Assembly: GCF_947259025.1 (NCBI RefSeq)
Contig: NZ_CAMYKO010000006.1
Span: 124,001-188,000, forward strand
Direction of reading: 5' to 3'
DNA from: an uncultured Methylophaga sp.
Lineage (GTDB): Bacteria; Pseudomonadota; Gammaproteobacteria; Nitrosococcales; Methylophagaceae
Length of the DNA stretch: 64,000 nucleotides
Shown: positions 1 to 8,778 of the stretch, piece by piece
How positions within the stretch are numbered: position 1 is the stretch's first letter
Layout: every line of letters starts with the position of its first letter
Translations under genes and position numbers: made by a program
Notes under the pieces: model-generated
The model's input: the letters and a program-made list of their open reading frames with translations, nothing else
The model's database searches: none
Told to the model about the DNA's origin: nothing

Positions 1-541
1 CAAACAGGCTTTCAACATGTTCACGGGTGTTGCACAGGCCTTTGCCTTTGATCACGCCATCGGCATCCAGCAGTACGCCGTAAGGCACTTTCGAAACCTG
101 GTAGCGCATACCAATCTCTGGTGAGTTCACGTAATACTCATCTTTCAGCGGGTGGTTGCTGAGGAATTCGCGGTGTTCAGCAGCGGTACCGTCACTAATC
201 AGAATGACGTCTGCCCCCTCTGTTGCTGCGACATCACGAATGATTGGCAGCAGCTTGGCACAAACCGGGCAGGAAGGACCGGTGAACATCAACAGGCTTG
301 GGCGTCCCGGCGTGATAGCGCGACCGACCAGCAAGTCTTTTTCATCGGTGAAGGTTTTAACGTTGAAGACCGGTGATTTGTCACCGATTTCGGGTCCGTG
401 ATCCACCATCATCGCGCCCAGCGGTGCTGAACGTTCATGCAGCAGACCAATTTGTCGGATAACACCGACCATCAATGCAGCCAAAGCCAGGAAAGCGGCC
501 CACAGCAGCACATTTGAAGCAACAAGAATATCGATACTCAT
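1..541 (-). CDS. mauD: MauD, methylamine utilisation thioredoxin-like protein (partial)
   Basis: The 180 codons present start at ATG 541 behind a GAGG ribosome site; the 3' end lies beyond the window. One N-terminal hydrophobic helix (about residues 5-28) should anchor it in the membrane with the rest in the periplasm. A thioredoxin-fold redox motif CPVC (Cys91 and Cys94, in the context GPSCPVC) is visible. MauD is known to be required, with MauE, for stable folding and disulfide formation of the small subunit of methylamine dehydrogenase (MauA), which has six disulfides. It lies directly downstream of mauE. In known clusters mauA follows mauD, so mauA is expected just outside the window. The match to MauD is firm from motif, size and neighbours. 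Confidence 0.93.
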   Translation of the reverse strand, partial: MSIDILVASNVLLWAAFLALAALMVGVIRQIGLLHERSAPLGAMMVDHGPEIGDKSPVFNVKTFTDEKDLLVGRAITPGRPSLLMFTGPSCPVCAKLLPIIRDVAATEGADVILISDGTAAEHREFLSNHPLKDEYYVNSPEIGMRYQVSKVPYGVLLDADGVIKGKGLCNTREHVESLF

Positions 542-563
542 TGTGAATTTCCTCAGTAAAAAA

Positions 564-1112
564 TTAAGTTCTTGATTCGCGGGAATTCGGCAGTCCCACC
601 ATCACATCAGCAGCTACATAGAGCATGGCGAGCATGGCTGCCGCAGCGGCAGCGATGAGCCAGGATGCGAGGGGAACACTGGCGACTTCCAGTGAACTCA
701 TGGCGATGAAAGTGCTGACGCCGGCAAGAAAGAGCGCACGCAGCACATGGAACATGCCAATGCGGCTCCGACTGGTCGGACGTCTTACACAGCCGCAGTC
801 GATATGGGTTCGGCCTCTGCCGACATTGATAGCCAATGCCAGAGAGAACATCACAAACAGTCCCACTGCTGCCCAAGCAGCCATTTCACGCACGGGCGGA
901 ATCATTAGCGCCGCAGCACACGCCAGTTCGACCCAGGGCAGAAGCCTGGCTACCGGTTTCACCATAAAACCTGGTAACAAACGGTAGTTGTCGACCACAC
1001 CCTGGAACTCGTCAGGGCTTCGCAGCTTGGAAATGGCCGCTACCGCCAGTACCAGCCCCACAAAAAGGGTGGCCAGTACTGACAGGGCAGGATCGTTAGT
1101 AAGCCAGTTCAT
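564..1112 (-). CDS. mauE: MauE, methylamine dehydrogenase maturation membrane protein
   Basis: 182 residues with four to five hydrophobic segments (about 10-32, 48-70, 75-95, 118-140, 147-170), so an inner-membrane protein of the MauE/DoxX-like family. A DCGC motif (around residues 107-110) in the loop before the fourth helix is a plausible redox-active cysteine pair. MauE is known to act with MauD in processing and disulfide formation of the MADH light chain. The gene is between mauB (3 bp upstream) and mauD (22 bp downstream), so all are probably co-transcribed. Confidence 0.93.
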   Translation of the reverse strand: MNWLTNDPALSVLATLFVGLVLAVAAISKLRSPDEFQGVVDNYRLLPGFMVKPVARLLPWVELACAAALMIPPVREMAAWAAVGLFVMFSLALAINVGRGRTHIDCGCVRRPTSRSRIGMFHVLRALFLAGVSTFIAMSSLEVASVPLASWLIAAAAAAMLAMLYVAADVMVGLPNSRESRT

Positions 1113-1115
1113 GAC

Positions 1116-2294
1116 TTACTCGCTATCCTGGGGCAGGGTAAGAATGTGCGGATAGCGGCCGAGTCCTGCCGTTTCACCGATTTTCTTACCTGTCTTGGCA
1201 TCAAAGGTGTACAGAGTCTGTTCGTTAGCGGATAAGGCGAACAGATACGGTTTGTCGTCCTGAGTGACAGCAATCGAATCGATTTCGTGATTCAGTTCCA
1301 TCTTACGCAGGCGTTCACCGGTATCAGCATCAATCACAAACACGTAACGGCTTGGCGTTTTGTGAGTGAATTCGCCACGCTGATCGGCCAGCAGGTACAG
1401 CTCATTAGTGTCGTTGTGAACAGTGACTAACTGCCAGCCACCTGGACGCCACCTGTCTGCTTTCTCTTCTTCAGTGAAAACTTCGATAGGCTCCATGAAC
1501 TCAGCACCGTCAGCGGTCAGTTTTGCCTGATAGATACGACCTTCGTAATCGGGCCATACCAGACGGTTAGTCACATCTGAGTAATAAGGCTCGTTGACCA
1601 GATAGCTGTCTTCCGGGTGGAACACTTTGCTGTGAGTCTGAGTTGAATTGCCCTCATCGTCGTAATTGATTCTCAGCATGGAACCATCACGGCAGTGCAT
1701 ATAGACGTTCTGTTCTGGTGCCGGGAACAAGTGATAACAGTCCGGTGTGTCCATCATTTTGACGAACTGGTTTTGTTCCAGGTCAACCAGACCTACAGCC
1801 GGTACCGGTGAGAACTGCTGGAACATCATGTGCTTGTCATCAGTACTCAGCGTTGCCATATGGGTAAAGACAGCGGTCAGGAAGCGACCTTCAGGGATAT
1901 CAATGTCTGCTGTCACATCGTGGGTCTGGGTATCAAAGACTTCGATATAGTCATCACGGTTACCCCGGGCGATACGGTCATACCAGGTATTGGCAATGGC
2001 CATAAAGTTGCCTTTATCACCGAGCAGCACATGAGGCAGTTTACCGGCATCAGACATACCCAGGATCTTGTTGTTGTTACCGTCGATGGTGAACACCTGA
2101 GAGGTCATTTGAAAGTGACCCGGATCGGTGACATAGACGCGTTTTGAGTCACTCGGTGGTGCCACTTCCAGCGTCATCTTTTCGACAGGAATATCGGCGA
2201 AAGCCGGGTAAGCAGCAGTCATCATTGCTGCCGCGGCAAGACCGCCGACGACACCCTGTTGTCGCAGCTTTGATTTAAGATTAAATAGTGTCAT
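1116..2294 (-). CDS. mauB: Methylamine dehydrogenase heavy chain
   Basis: 392 residues. A signal peptide with a hydrophobic core at residues 14-32 and an AFA cleavage site (after about residue 33) directs it to the periplasm. The mature part has the repeated strand pattern of the seven-bladed MADH beta-propeller, including the segment YVTDPGHF near the start. The enzyme (two heavy and two light chains) oxidises methylamine to formaldehyde and ammonium using the tryptophan tryptophylquinone of MauA, passing electrons to amicyanin or a cytochrome. A strong GGAGGAGAT ribosome site precedes ATG 2294. It follows mauF by 58 bp in the usual F-B-E-D order. This gene is the firmest evidence for methylotrophy on methylated amines. 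Confidence 0.96.
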   Translation of the reverse strand: MTLFNLKSKLRQQGVVGGLAAAAMMTAAYPAFADIPVEKMTLEVAPPSDSKRVYVTDPGHFQMTSQVFTIDGNNNKILGMSDAGKLPHVLLGDKGNFMAIANTWYDRIARGNRDDYIEVFDTQTHDVTADIDIPEGRFLTAVFTHMATLSTDDKHMMFQQFSPVPAVGLVDLEQNQFVKMMDTPDCYHLFPAPEQNVYMHCRDGSMLRINYDDEGNSTQTHSKVFHPEDSYLVNEPYYSDVTNRLVWPDYEGRIYQAKLTADGAEFMEPIEVFTEEEKADRWRPGGWQLVTVHNDTNELYLLADQRGEFTHKTPSRYVFVIDADTGERLRKMELNHEIDSIAVTQDDKPYLFALSANEQTLYTFDAKTGKKIGETAGLGRYPHILTLPQDSE

Positions 2295-2352
2295 ATCTCC
2301 TCCAAACTATTCTTTGGTTTATAAAGCGTTAAGGATTGAAATTCGTCTCTGC

Positions 2353-3204
2353 TCAGAGCGTTAGCATGGTTAATGCGGCAGCGCCGATTGACAGCAGAAG
2401 GAATCCATCGAGTTCAACTGCACGTTCCTGCCATTTCGCCAGCCAGGCCTGCACGGACTGGTTAGTGACAGGTAAAAAGTTCACCGCAACAGGCAGAAAG
2501 CGCCCGATGTTGAAGATGGCGATGATTGTGATCGCTGTAGTGACATCGGCACTCAGCAATGCAGCACCGGTCACGATGTAAAGGATCGGTGTCTGTACGT
2601 AGGTCAGGTAGTTCATGCCCAGGGCATAGCCATAGAGCAGACCTATGGTTGATGAGCGGAAACGAAAACGGGCATCATGCGGAACCTGAGCACGACGTTG
2701 GGGGTAGGGCATTCTCAAAAAGCCCAGCTGGTGTGCGCCATAAGCCATTGAGAGGGCTGCCAGACCGATAACCATATGACTGAAAGCCAACTGCTCAAAA
2801 AGGAATGCACCCACCAGACCAAGTGCACCACCTAACATCAGCGCACCAATGGCATAACCTATTGCATGGGTAATGAAAGTCGGTGTCCAGCGAGCAACAG
2901 AGCCCAGCGAGTATTGACCCGCCGGTCTCAGCAGACTAAGGCTTGAATAGCCACAGGGAGACCATGTAGAGAGGAAGCCACCGATCAGTGTCAAAGAGAG
3001 GAACATGCCGGTCAGGGCCGATGACATTTGTGTATTAAACAGCGTGCCGGCAGTGACACCGACAATGATTGCCGATAACATAATGGCGAAACGTGTACCG
3101 GATGACTTTGACTCAGAAAAACTGATGGCATCAGGAATACAGGCCGCACCGTTTTCCACTTGGGATGACTGGCTGTAATGGCCAGTTTCTACATCTGTAC
3201 TCAC
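2353..3204 (-). CDS. mauF: MauF, methylamine utilisation membrane protein
   Basis: I place the start at GTG 3204 (283 residues) because GGAGGAGAG lies just upstream; an in-frame ATG at 3291 would add 29 residues with no good ribosome site. After a polar N-terminus there are about six to seven hydrophobic segments, with STWSPCGYSSLSLLRP in the loop after the second, typical of MauF. MauF is essential for active methylamine dehydrogenase in model methylotrophs, but its exact reaction is not known to me. First gene of the mau operon, divergent from the AraC regulator 590 bp away. Confidence 0.9.
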   Translation of the reverse strand: MSTDVETGHYSQSSQVENGAACIPDAISFSESKSSGTRFAIMLSAIIVGVTAGTLFNTQMSSALTGMFLSLTLIGGFLSTWSPCGYSSLSLLRPAGQYSLGSVARWTPTFITHAIGYAIGALMLGGALGLVGAFLFEQLAFSHMVIGLAALSMAYGAHQLGFLRMPYPQRRAQVPHDARFRFRSSTIGLLYGYALGMNYLTYVQTPILYIVTGAALLSADVTTAITIIAIFNIGRFLPVAVNFLPVTNQSVQAWLAKWQERAVELDGFLLLSIGAAALTMLTL

Positions 3205-3333
3205 TCTCTCCTCCTCCGACCGGGGGTCGCTAGTTGTTGATGAAATAATTTCGTAACAACTATAGCCAGCAGGAAATCTTTCCCGTATCAAAAACTGGCA
3301 TCGGTGTTCGGAGAGCTTGAAATCTGCTATCTG

Positions 3334-3352
3334 TGTTGCCGATTCTTGCTAT
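3334..3352 (+). promoter_or_regulatory. Candidate operator, copy 1 (upstream of mauF)
   Basis: TGTTGCCGATTCTTGCTAT. It matches copy 2 at 16 of 19 positions and a third copy at 9346-9364 at 17 of 19. It lies about 130 bp upstream of the mauF start, a distance that suits an AraC-type activator site. Assignment to the adjacent regulator is inference. Confidence 0.45.
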
Positions 3353-3637
3353 GAATCGATTGAATGGTGATGAACTTTTTGCTTTGAAGTCACTACTGAG
3401 CTGGCAACTACCGACTCAGTCTTGCTGTTCAGTTCAGCTATCAGTCTGAACTGACTCCTTATTCAAATACCCCTTATGGATCAGAGACAGTACCCCGGTA
3501 TCGTGGGATGATGGGACTCAAACTGGTTCAGCCATTCAGGGGATTCAGAATGATGCGCCGAGATGCTCATTGCTCAAGCCCGGCATGCCCCGATGCCATT
3601 ACCGACCTTTAAATTCAATCAGTTATCCAGATTAAAG

Positions 3638-3656
3638 TGTTGCCGATTTCTACTAT
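3638..3656 (+). promoter_or_regulatory. Candidate operator, copy 2 (upstream of the araC-type gene)
   Basis: TGTTGCCGATTTCTACTAT, same orientation as copy 1 and 304 bp from it. It lies about 140 bp upstream of the regulator's own start and might serve autoregulation. Confidence 0.4.
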
Positions 3657-3794
3657 CCAAGTCTGAAAAAACACCTATTATGGGTGAGACCAGTCGTTGG
3701 CCTGATAAAAATAAATACACAGGCAGTGTCAGGACTTTTCTAATAAAAACAATAAAGTCTGACCATTACGGCACCCGGTTGAAGGGAGAGACTC

Positions 3795-4799
3795 ATGAAA
3801 CAAGAAAATATATGGGTAGACAATCACCACAATGAAGTAAAACCGAAAGCGATACACTATAAGTTATCGGATGTTCTGGAACATGCGGCATCATTGCCTA
3901 TGTGGTCGCAAGACTACACACAATTAGACAAGGGCCAGTTTTCAGGTTCGATCACCAGTGTCGCCTCTGAGGGTATGCAGATCTTTCGTGAAGCGATGAA
4001 CCGCTCAGTAGATGAACTCGCCAGTCCACCCCCCAATAGTTATGTCATTGGTTTACCGACTATTGTCGAGGGTGATGCCCTGTGGAGTGGTAACAAGCTG
4101 AGTAAAAACTCGCTGATCACGCTGGATAGAAATGATGAACTGTTATTCCGGACCTCTCACTCATCGGAAATCACCTGCGCCGTTATTTCTGATGAGCGAC
4201 TGGAAGAGTACGCGGAAAGAGTAGAAAAGCTGGATGTTCGTCCTCTCATGACTAAGGTGAATCCCGTTGAGGCATTGCCCCCGGCGATTCAGAGTCAGCT
4301 TCTGGCCATCTTATTTATTGGTAGCGAACATATGGTCAAAAACAGTGATGAGGGAATTAACCATCCTCATAGTTGGCGCCAGTTTGAAGACAGTGTCTTC
4401 AATGTTTGTGTGCAGGCATTAATGGCTGCCAGTAACAATAACAGCCGACACCATGAATACCGCGTTCATCGTTATATCGTCAAAAAAGTTCGTGAACTGA
4501 CACTGGCACAGTACTGTGACCCGCTAACCATTGGTGATATTTGCATCAATTTGAATATCAGCCGCCGCAGTCTGAACCATGCCTTTCAACAGGTACTGGG
4601 CATCACCCCGGTGGCGTATATGCGGAACATTCGTTTGCACCGAATCCGGGCAGAGCTACAGTACAAATCTGAACAGATTAGCAATATTGCTTGTGTGGCA
4701 TCGCACTGGGGCTTTTGGCATATGAGTCTGTTTGCCCGCTATTACCGTGAACTGTTTGGTGAGTGCCCGAGTGAGACACTGGAGCGATCACGCCACTGA
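3795..4799 (+). CDS. AraC-family transcriptional regulator (EutR-like), candidate mau regulator
   Basis: 334 residues; start at ATG 3795 behind GGGAGAG. The N-terminal two thirds (QDYTQLDKGQFSGSI and following) resembles the sensor part of EutR/OruR-type AraC proteins. The C-terminal 100 residues hold the two helix-turn-helix units of the AraC DNA-binding domain (LTIGDICINLNISRRSLNHAFQ, then ISNIACVASHWGFWHMSLFARYYRELFGECPSE). Divergent from mauF, so control of methylamine oxidation is a likely job. The best studied mau operons use a LysR-type MauR, so this would be a different regulator type. EutR itself senses ethanolamine with B12; the ligand here is unknown. Confidence 0.85.
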   Translation: MKQENIWVDNHHNEVKPKAIHYKLSDVLEHAASLPMWSQDYTQLDKGQFSGSITSVASEGMQIFREAMNRSVDELASPPPNSYVIGLPTIVEGDALWSGNKLSKNSLITLDRNDELLFRTSHSSEITCAVISDERLEEYAERVEKLDVRPLMTKVNPVEALPPAIQSQLLAILFIGSEHMVKNSDEGINHPHSWRQFEDSVFNVCVQALMAASNNNSRHHEYRVHRYIVKKVRELTLAQYCDPLTIGDICINLNISRRSLNHAFQQVLGITPVAYMRNIRLHRIRAELQYKSEQISNIACVASHWGFWHMSLFARYYRELFGECPSETLERSRH

Positions 4800-4863
4800 C
4801 ACCCCAATGCCTGCTGAGAGATAACAGCACTTCAACTTCGACACTATTTTAGGAGACACGATA

Positions 4864-5076
4864 ATGGGTTCATTTAGCATTTGGCACTGGCTGGTTGTAC
4901 TGGCAGTGGTTGCCCTGGTTTTCGGTACCAAAAAACTGCGTAATCTGGGCGGTGACTTGGGTGGCGCTGTAAAAGGCTTTAAACAAGCCATGAATGATGA
5001 GCAAAACGCCAGTGTTATTGAGCATGCCGTCAATGACACTGACAGCGTCAATAGCAAAGCCGAGCACAAGCAATAA
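4864..5076 (+). CDS. tatA: Sec-independent protein translocase TatA
   Basis: 70 residues: an N-terminal membrane helix (about 5-21), the [24 protein letters not shown] amphipathic helix with the conserved F-G hinge, then an acidic variable tail. TatA oligomers form the pore of the twin-arginine translocase for folded proteins. AGGAGA precedes ATG 4864. First gene of tatABC. The neighbouring mau system has known Tat dependence, since the MADH light chain (MauA) carries a twin-arginine leader in characterised species. Confidence 0.95.
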   Translation: MGSFSIWHWLVVLAVVALVFGTKKLRNLGGDLGGAVKGFKQAMNDEQNASVIEHAVNDTDSVNSKAEHKQ

Positions 5077-5093
5077 AAGCGCGTTATTGATTC

Positions 5094-5477
5094 ATGTTTA
5101 ATATCGCTTTCCCAGAGCTCATCGTTATTGTCGTGGTGTCGCTGATTGTCATTGGCCCCGATAAGCTGCCGAAGGTGGCACAGACTTTCGGTGCGCTGAT
5201 GGGCCGCATGCAAGGCTTTATGAGCGATGTTAAAAATGACATCGATCAAGAGCTAAAAAATAACGATCTGCATCGTTTGCAGGAAGAGTTGAAAATGCAG
5301 AATGAAGGTCTCAATGAAGACTTACGCAAAGGCATGCAACCTGTGGCAGACGTTATTCGTCACCCTGAAAACAAGACCCCAGCACCAGAATCAGTACAGG
5401 CCAAGCCCACTGCGGCCGAAGACGACAACACCGGACAACACAGCCACACCGCCAAGCCAGAAGGAAGCGCCACGTGA
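5094..5477 (+). CDS. tatB: Sec-independent protein translocase TatB
   Basis: 127 residues. N-terminal membrane helix with the TatB pattern MFNIAFPELIVIVVVSLIVIGPDKLPKVA (the E-L and G-P features), followed by a long charged amphipathic helix and a proline/alanine-rich tail. TatB forms the signal-peptide receptor with TatC. It starts 17 bp after tatA and its stop overlaps the GTG start of tatC. Confidence 0.94.
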   Translation: MFNIAFPELIVIVVVSLIVIGPDKLPKVAQTFGALMGRMQGFMSDVKNDIDQELKNNDLHRLQEELKMQNEGLNEDLRKGMQPVADVIRHPENKTPAPESVQAKPTAAEDDNTGQHSHTAKPEGSAT

Positions 5478-6211
5478 GTAGCAAAGAAGAGTTTTTCGGC
5501 CACTTGTTGGAGCTTCGGAACCGGCTACTCAAAATCATAGCCGGCATGCTGGTGGTGATGCTGGCACTGGTGCCGTTTGCCAACGATATTTATCAGTTTC
5601 TGGCGACACCATTGTTGCAGGCCTTACCCGAAGGCGGACAGATGATTGCGACCGAGGTCACCACGCCATTCTTTGTCCCGCTCAAAGTCGTGATGCTGAC
5701 GGCGTTTATCATTTCATCTCCCTTTACGCTTTACCAAATCTGGGCCTTTATCGCGCCCGGCCTCTACAGCAATGAGCGCCATTTAGTCGCTCCCCTGGTC
5801 ATGACCAGCGTCTTTCTGTTTCTCTGCGGCATCGCCTTCGCCTATTTTCTGGTATTCCCTGTGGTGTTTGCTTTTATTACCAGCACCGCCCCCGAGGGCG
5901 TTGCCGTGATGACTGATATTGGTAAATACCTGGACTTTGCCATTGGCCTGTTCATCGCCTTCAGCCTGGCTTTTGAAACACCCGTGGCAGTGGTGCTGAT
6001 GGTCGCGGCGGGAATGGTCAGCGTCGTTGCTCTGAAACAAGCCCGTGCTTACGTCATTGTCGGTGCATTTGTGGTCGGCGCCATCATTACGCCGCCCGAC
6101 ATCATTTCTCAATTTATGCTGGCGATACCGATGTGGATGTTGTATGAAATTGGGATAGTGGTCGCTGGGGCCATACAACAAAAAAATCCTCACTACGAGC
6201 AACAATCCTAA
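5474..6211 (+). CDS. tatC: Sec-independent protein translocase TatC
   Basis: 245 residues with six membrane helices. The N-terminal FFGHLLELRNRLLK segment, which recognises the twin-arginine signal, and the FAYFLVFPVVFAF segment are typical of TatC. GTG start at 5474 overlaps the tatB stop, so translation is coupled. Last gene of tatABC. Confidence 0.96.
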   Translation: MSSKEEFFGHLLELRNRLLKIIAGMLVVMLALVPFANDIYQFLATPLLQALPEGGQMIATEVTTPFFVPLKVVMLTAFIISSPFTLYQIWAFIAPGLYSNERHLVAPLVMTSVFLFLCGIAFAYFLVFPVVFAFITSTAPEGVAVMTDIGKYLDFAIGLFIAFSLAFETPVAVVLMVAAGMVSVVALKQARAYVIVGAFVVGAIITPPDIISQFMLAIPMWMLYEIGIVVAGAIQQKNPHYEQQS

Positions 6212-6516
6212 CGGTTACCGGCTCGCCTGCAGGAAAGGGGGGAACTGCTGACTAGCCAGGAAGCTATTTTGAGCGACATCTCAAGTGCTTCATAGCGACT
6301 GACCTTGAGGTAAAGACAAAAAGCTGGATGAGTTTATTTGATTGCTAGTTGATGTCGGCCAGATGATAAGGATGGGGATTGAGGTTTCTTAGCGTGAAAC
6401 GGTGGTGATTGCGCTGCAACAAAAAATGTGACAGATTTGCCTCCGATTATCAGAAAGCACTGACGCCGGATCTTGCATCAAGTAAAGGTCGGTCAGTGGC
6501 AGCTCGGGAGCAAAGC
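6212..6516. other. Intergenic stretch between tatC and the chemoreceptor
   Basis: About 305 bp. I see no convincing gene, terminator or flagellar sigma-28 promoter. An open frame extends the chemoreceptor upstream to 6409, but it has no ribosome site and a composition unlike a receptor N-terminus. Confidence 0.4.
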
Positions 6517-8619
6517 ATGCATTTTTCCATTCAGCAACGTTTCAGTCTATGGGCCGGGCTTGGCCTTCTTAGCGTTGTGTTGATGGCTGTCGTGGTGGGC
6601 CTCTGGCAATTTGACAAGATTAAGCAGACGCTCTCCAGTCAGAGTTATGACGTCACTCGCAGCCAGGCTGAAAATTACCTTAAGGTGCTGGCCAGCGACA
6701 CGTCAGTGGAATTATCCACGCCCCTCCAGTCTGCCATGCAAGCAATACAAGCCACTGCCTCAGCCGTAGAGGCGGTTGTCGATTCTGAAAACCAGGCTAA
6801 CAAACGTGATTTGGTGATTCGGATGCTGCAACAGACACTGACTGATCATCCCGATTTTCTGGGCACCTATGTGGCTTTTGAACCTGATGCGATTGATGGT
6901 GCCGATGACCTTGCCAGGCAGTCGCAGGGCAGTGATGAGGCGGGACGGTTTATGCCCTATGTGACCAGAGATCTCAACGGCTTTTCGGTGGCTTTGCTTG
7001 AGGGGCTGGAAAGTACCCGACTCGATAAAAATGGTATCAGGGTGGGCGAGTATTACCTCTGCTCCAAAGAAAGTGGCGAGAGCTGTGTTATCGACCCCTA
7101 TCTCTACCCGGTAGAAAATGACCAGGTCCTGCTCAGCAGTCTGGTGGCCCCCATCAAACAGGACGGACAGTTTATCGGTATCGCTGGTGTCGATATATCG
7201 GTCAGTTTCCTGCAGTCAGTGATTAATGATGTCGATGCAGGACTCTATAACGGTCAGGGACGCACTTTACTGGTTAGCCCCAGAGGGATTATTTCCGGTC
7301 ACAGCCAGCATTCAGACTTGATAGGTCAGAACCTGAGTGTGCTGGAGACATCGATAAGCGAAAACCTCAAGCAAGCAGCAATGACTGGTGAGACCAGGAT
7401 CATTAACGCCAAACAACGATTCATTGTGCTTAAACCGTTCCATCTGCCGGGTAGTGAACAGTACTGGGTCGCCTACCTGGAAGTGCCGGAAGAGATTGTG
7501 ATGGCAGATGTGGCCAAGCAGCAACAGTTTCTCGAGTCCGCACAAAAGCGGTTTATAAGCACAACCATCATTTTGGGCATATTCCTGTCTATACTTGGCG
7601 TGGTCACAATTTGGCTGGTTGCCCGTAAAAGCATTCGTCCACTGACCGAAATGACCCAGTTGGTGGCTTCAATAGCCGAGGGAGAGGGCGATCTTACGCA
7701 GCGCTTGAATATCAGTAACCGAGATGAAACCGGTAAACTCTCTGGCCTTCTCAATAGATTTATCAAAAAACTGCAGGATATGGTTCAGCAGTTGTTGCCG
7801 GTAGCGAGTGATGTCACTTCCCTGTCAGCCGACGGTCGAAAGATCAGTGTTGAAACCAGTGTTCAGATGTTGGAGCTGGAGAGCCTGATCGAGGACATGG
7901 TGCTGGCGATGAGCGAGATGGCTGCTTCAGCACAGCAAATTGCCAACAGTGCCGAGCGAACATCGCAATTTGTCCAGCAGGTTAATGATGCGGCAACGGC
8001 AGGGACGGAAGTGGTTCATAAAAAGGCCGCGTCGATTAACCGCGTCAGTCAATCGGTTCGCGAGTCCGAAGTGGCGCTGCAGGCACTGGAAAAAAATAGC
8101 CATGAAATAGCACAGACCTTGTCTGTAATGGATGGGATCGCTTTAGAGGCGAATAACCTGGCCGTTCAGCTAACCGATGAAGCGACTGACAGCAACACTC
8201 AAATCAGTGTTTCTTCGGTGTCAGCGAAGCTGAGTAAGCTGGCAAGCCAAATCCAGCAGGGCACGGTTGATATTCATCACAAACTCAATGCACAACAGCA
8301 AAGTACTCAACAGGCTTCAGCTGTGATGGGGCTCAGCAGCGAACATGTAACGGAAACTGTGGCGCTGGCACAAGAGGCAGAATCCGTGTTGAAAGACATC
8401 AACCTGGCGATTGAAGAAGTGACTGAAATGACCTTACAGATCGCATCGGCGACTGATGAGCAGAGCGCTGTGTGTGATGAGGTTAAGCATAACCTGTCAG
8501 AGGTCTCCCGTCTGGCTCATCAGACTTCCAAAGGCGCGCAGGATCTGCGTGGTGTCGGTAATGAACTGGACCTGGCTGCCAGCAGGCTGCAACAAAAACT
8601 CTCCCTTTTTAAGGTCTGA
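6517..8619 (+). CDS. Methyl-accepting chemotaxis-like protein with a degenerate signalling tip
   Basis: I choose ATG 6517 (700 residues): GGGAG lies 8 bp upstream and the first membrane helix then begins near residue 8. Order: TM1 (8-29), a periplasmic dCache-type sensor (about 30-345, with the usual closing segment APIKQDGQFIGIAGVDIS), TM2 (348-370), a HAMP domain (about 371-425), then a long cytoplasmic coiled coil. Where chemoreceptors have the nearly invariant hairpin tip containing NLLALNAAIEAARAGE, this protein has NNLAVQLTDEATDSNTQ (541-576 is the whole replaced stretch). Flanks on both sides still align (SKLASQ), and the frame is unbroken. CheA/CheW contact residues are therefore lost. 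Possible roles: a receptor that no longer signals, an inhibitor of arrays, or one with another partner. Ligand unknown. Confidence 0.85.
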   Translation: MHFSIQQRFSLWAGLGLLSVVLMAVVVGLWQFDKIKQTLSSQSYDVTRSQAENYLKVLASDTSVELSTPLQSAMQAIQATASAVEAVVDSENQANKRDLVIRMLQQTLTDHPDFLGTYVAFEPDAIDGADDLARQSQGSDEAGRFMPYVTRDLNGFSVALLEGLESTRLDKNGIRVGEYYLCSKESGESCVIDPYLYPVENDQVLLSSLVAPIKQDGQFIGIAGVDISVSFLQSVINDVDAGLYNGQGRTLLVSPRGIISGHSQHSDLIGQNLSVLETSISENLKQAAMTGETRIINAKQRFIVLKPFHLPGSEQYWVAYLEVPEEIVMADVAKQQQFLESAQKRFISTTIILGIFLSILGVVTIWLVARKSIRPLTEMTQLVASIAEGEGDLTQRLNISNRDETGKLSGLLNRFIKKLQDMVQQLLPVASDVTSLSADGRKISVETSVQMLELESLIEDMVLAMSEMAASAQQIANSAERTSQFVQQVNDAATAGTEVVHKKAASINRVSQSVRESEVALQALEKNSHEIAQTLSVMDGIALEANNLAVQLTDEATDSNTQISVSSVSAKLSKLASQIQQGTVDIHHKLNAQQQSTQQASAVMGLSSEHVTETVALAQEAESVLKDINLAIEEVTEMTLQIASATDEQSAVCDEVKHNLSEVSRLAHQTSKGAQDLRGVGNELDLAASRLQQKLSLFKV

Positions 8620-8778
8620 GGGCCAGCACTATTTGAACTTTGCTGGCACATAGCCTGTTGTCGCCTCAATAAGCGGTTTCCAGCGGCACTTGTGGACCCT
8701 GTAGTTCTATAGAAACAGGGTAGTCACCCCAATGACGTTCAGACAACAGCAGATAGTTCACCTCCCCATTGTTGATGA

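Larger units (their letters stand above)
3205..3794. promoter_or_regulatory. Divergent mau / araC control region
   Basis: 590 bp without a convincing gene, between mauF and the AraC-type regulator. It contains two direct copies of a 19-bp motif (3334-3352 and 3638-3656). A candidate minus-strand promoter for mauF is TTGATA (3292-3287) with GGCTAT about 18 bp further on; this is weak and would suit an activated promoter. A short GC-rich palindrome, CGACCGGGGGTCG, lies around 3217-3229 next to the mauF ribosome site. A 90-codon open frame at 3563-3835 overlaps the regulator start and looks fortuitous. Confidence 0.55.

Noticed and set aside
3563-3835. 90-codon frame upstream of the AraC-type gene
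   Set aside because: It runs through operator candidate 2 and overlaps the regulator start; no ribosome site and no recognisable family.
8137-8244. Frameshift as the cause of the odd chemoreceptor tip
   Set aside because: Frame and alignment are normal on both sides and the length differs by about one residue; a pair of compensating frameshifts is possible but other frames did not show the normal tip.
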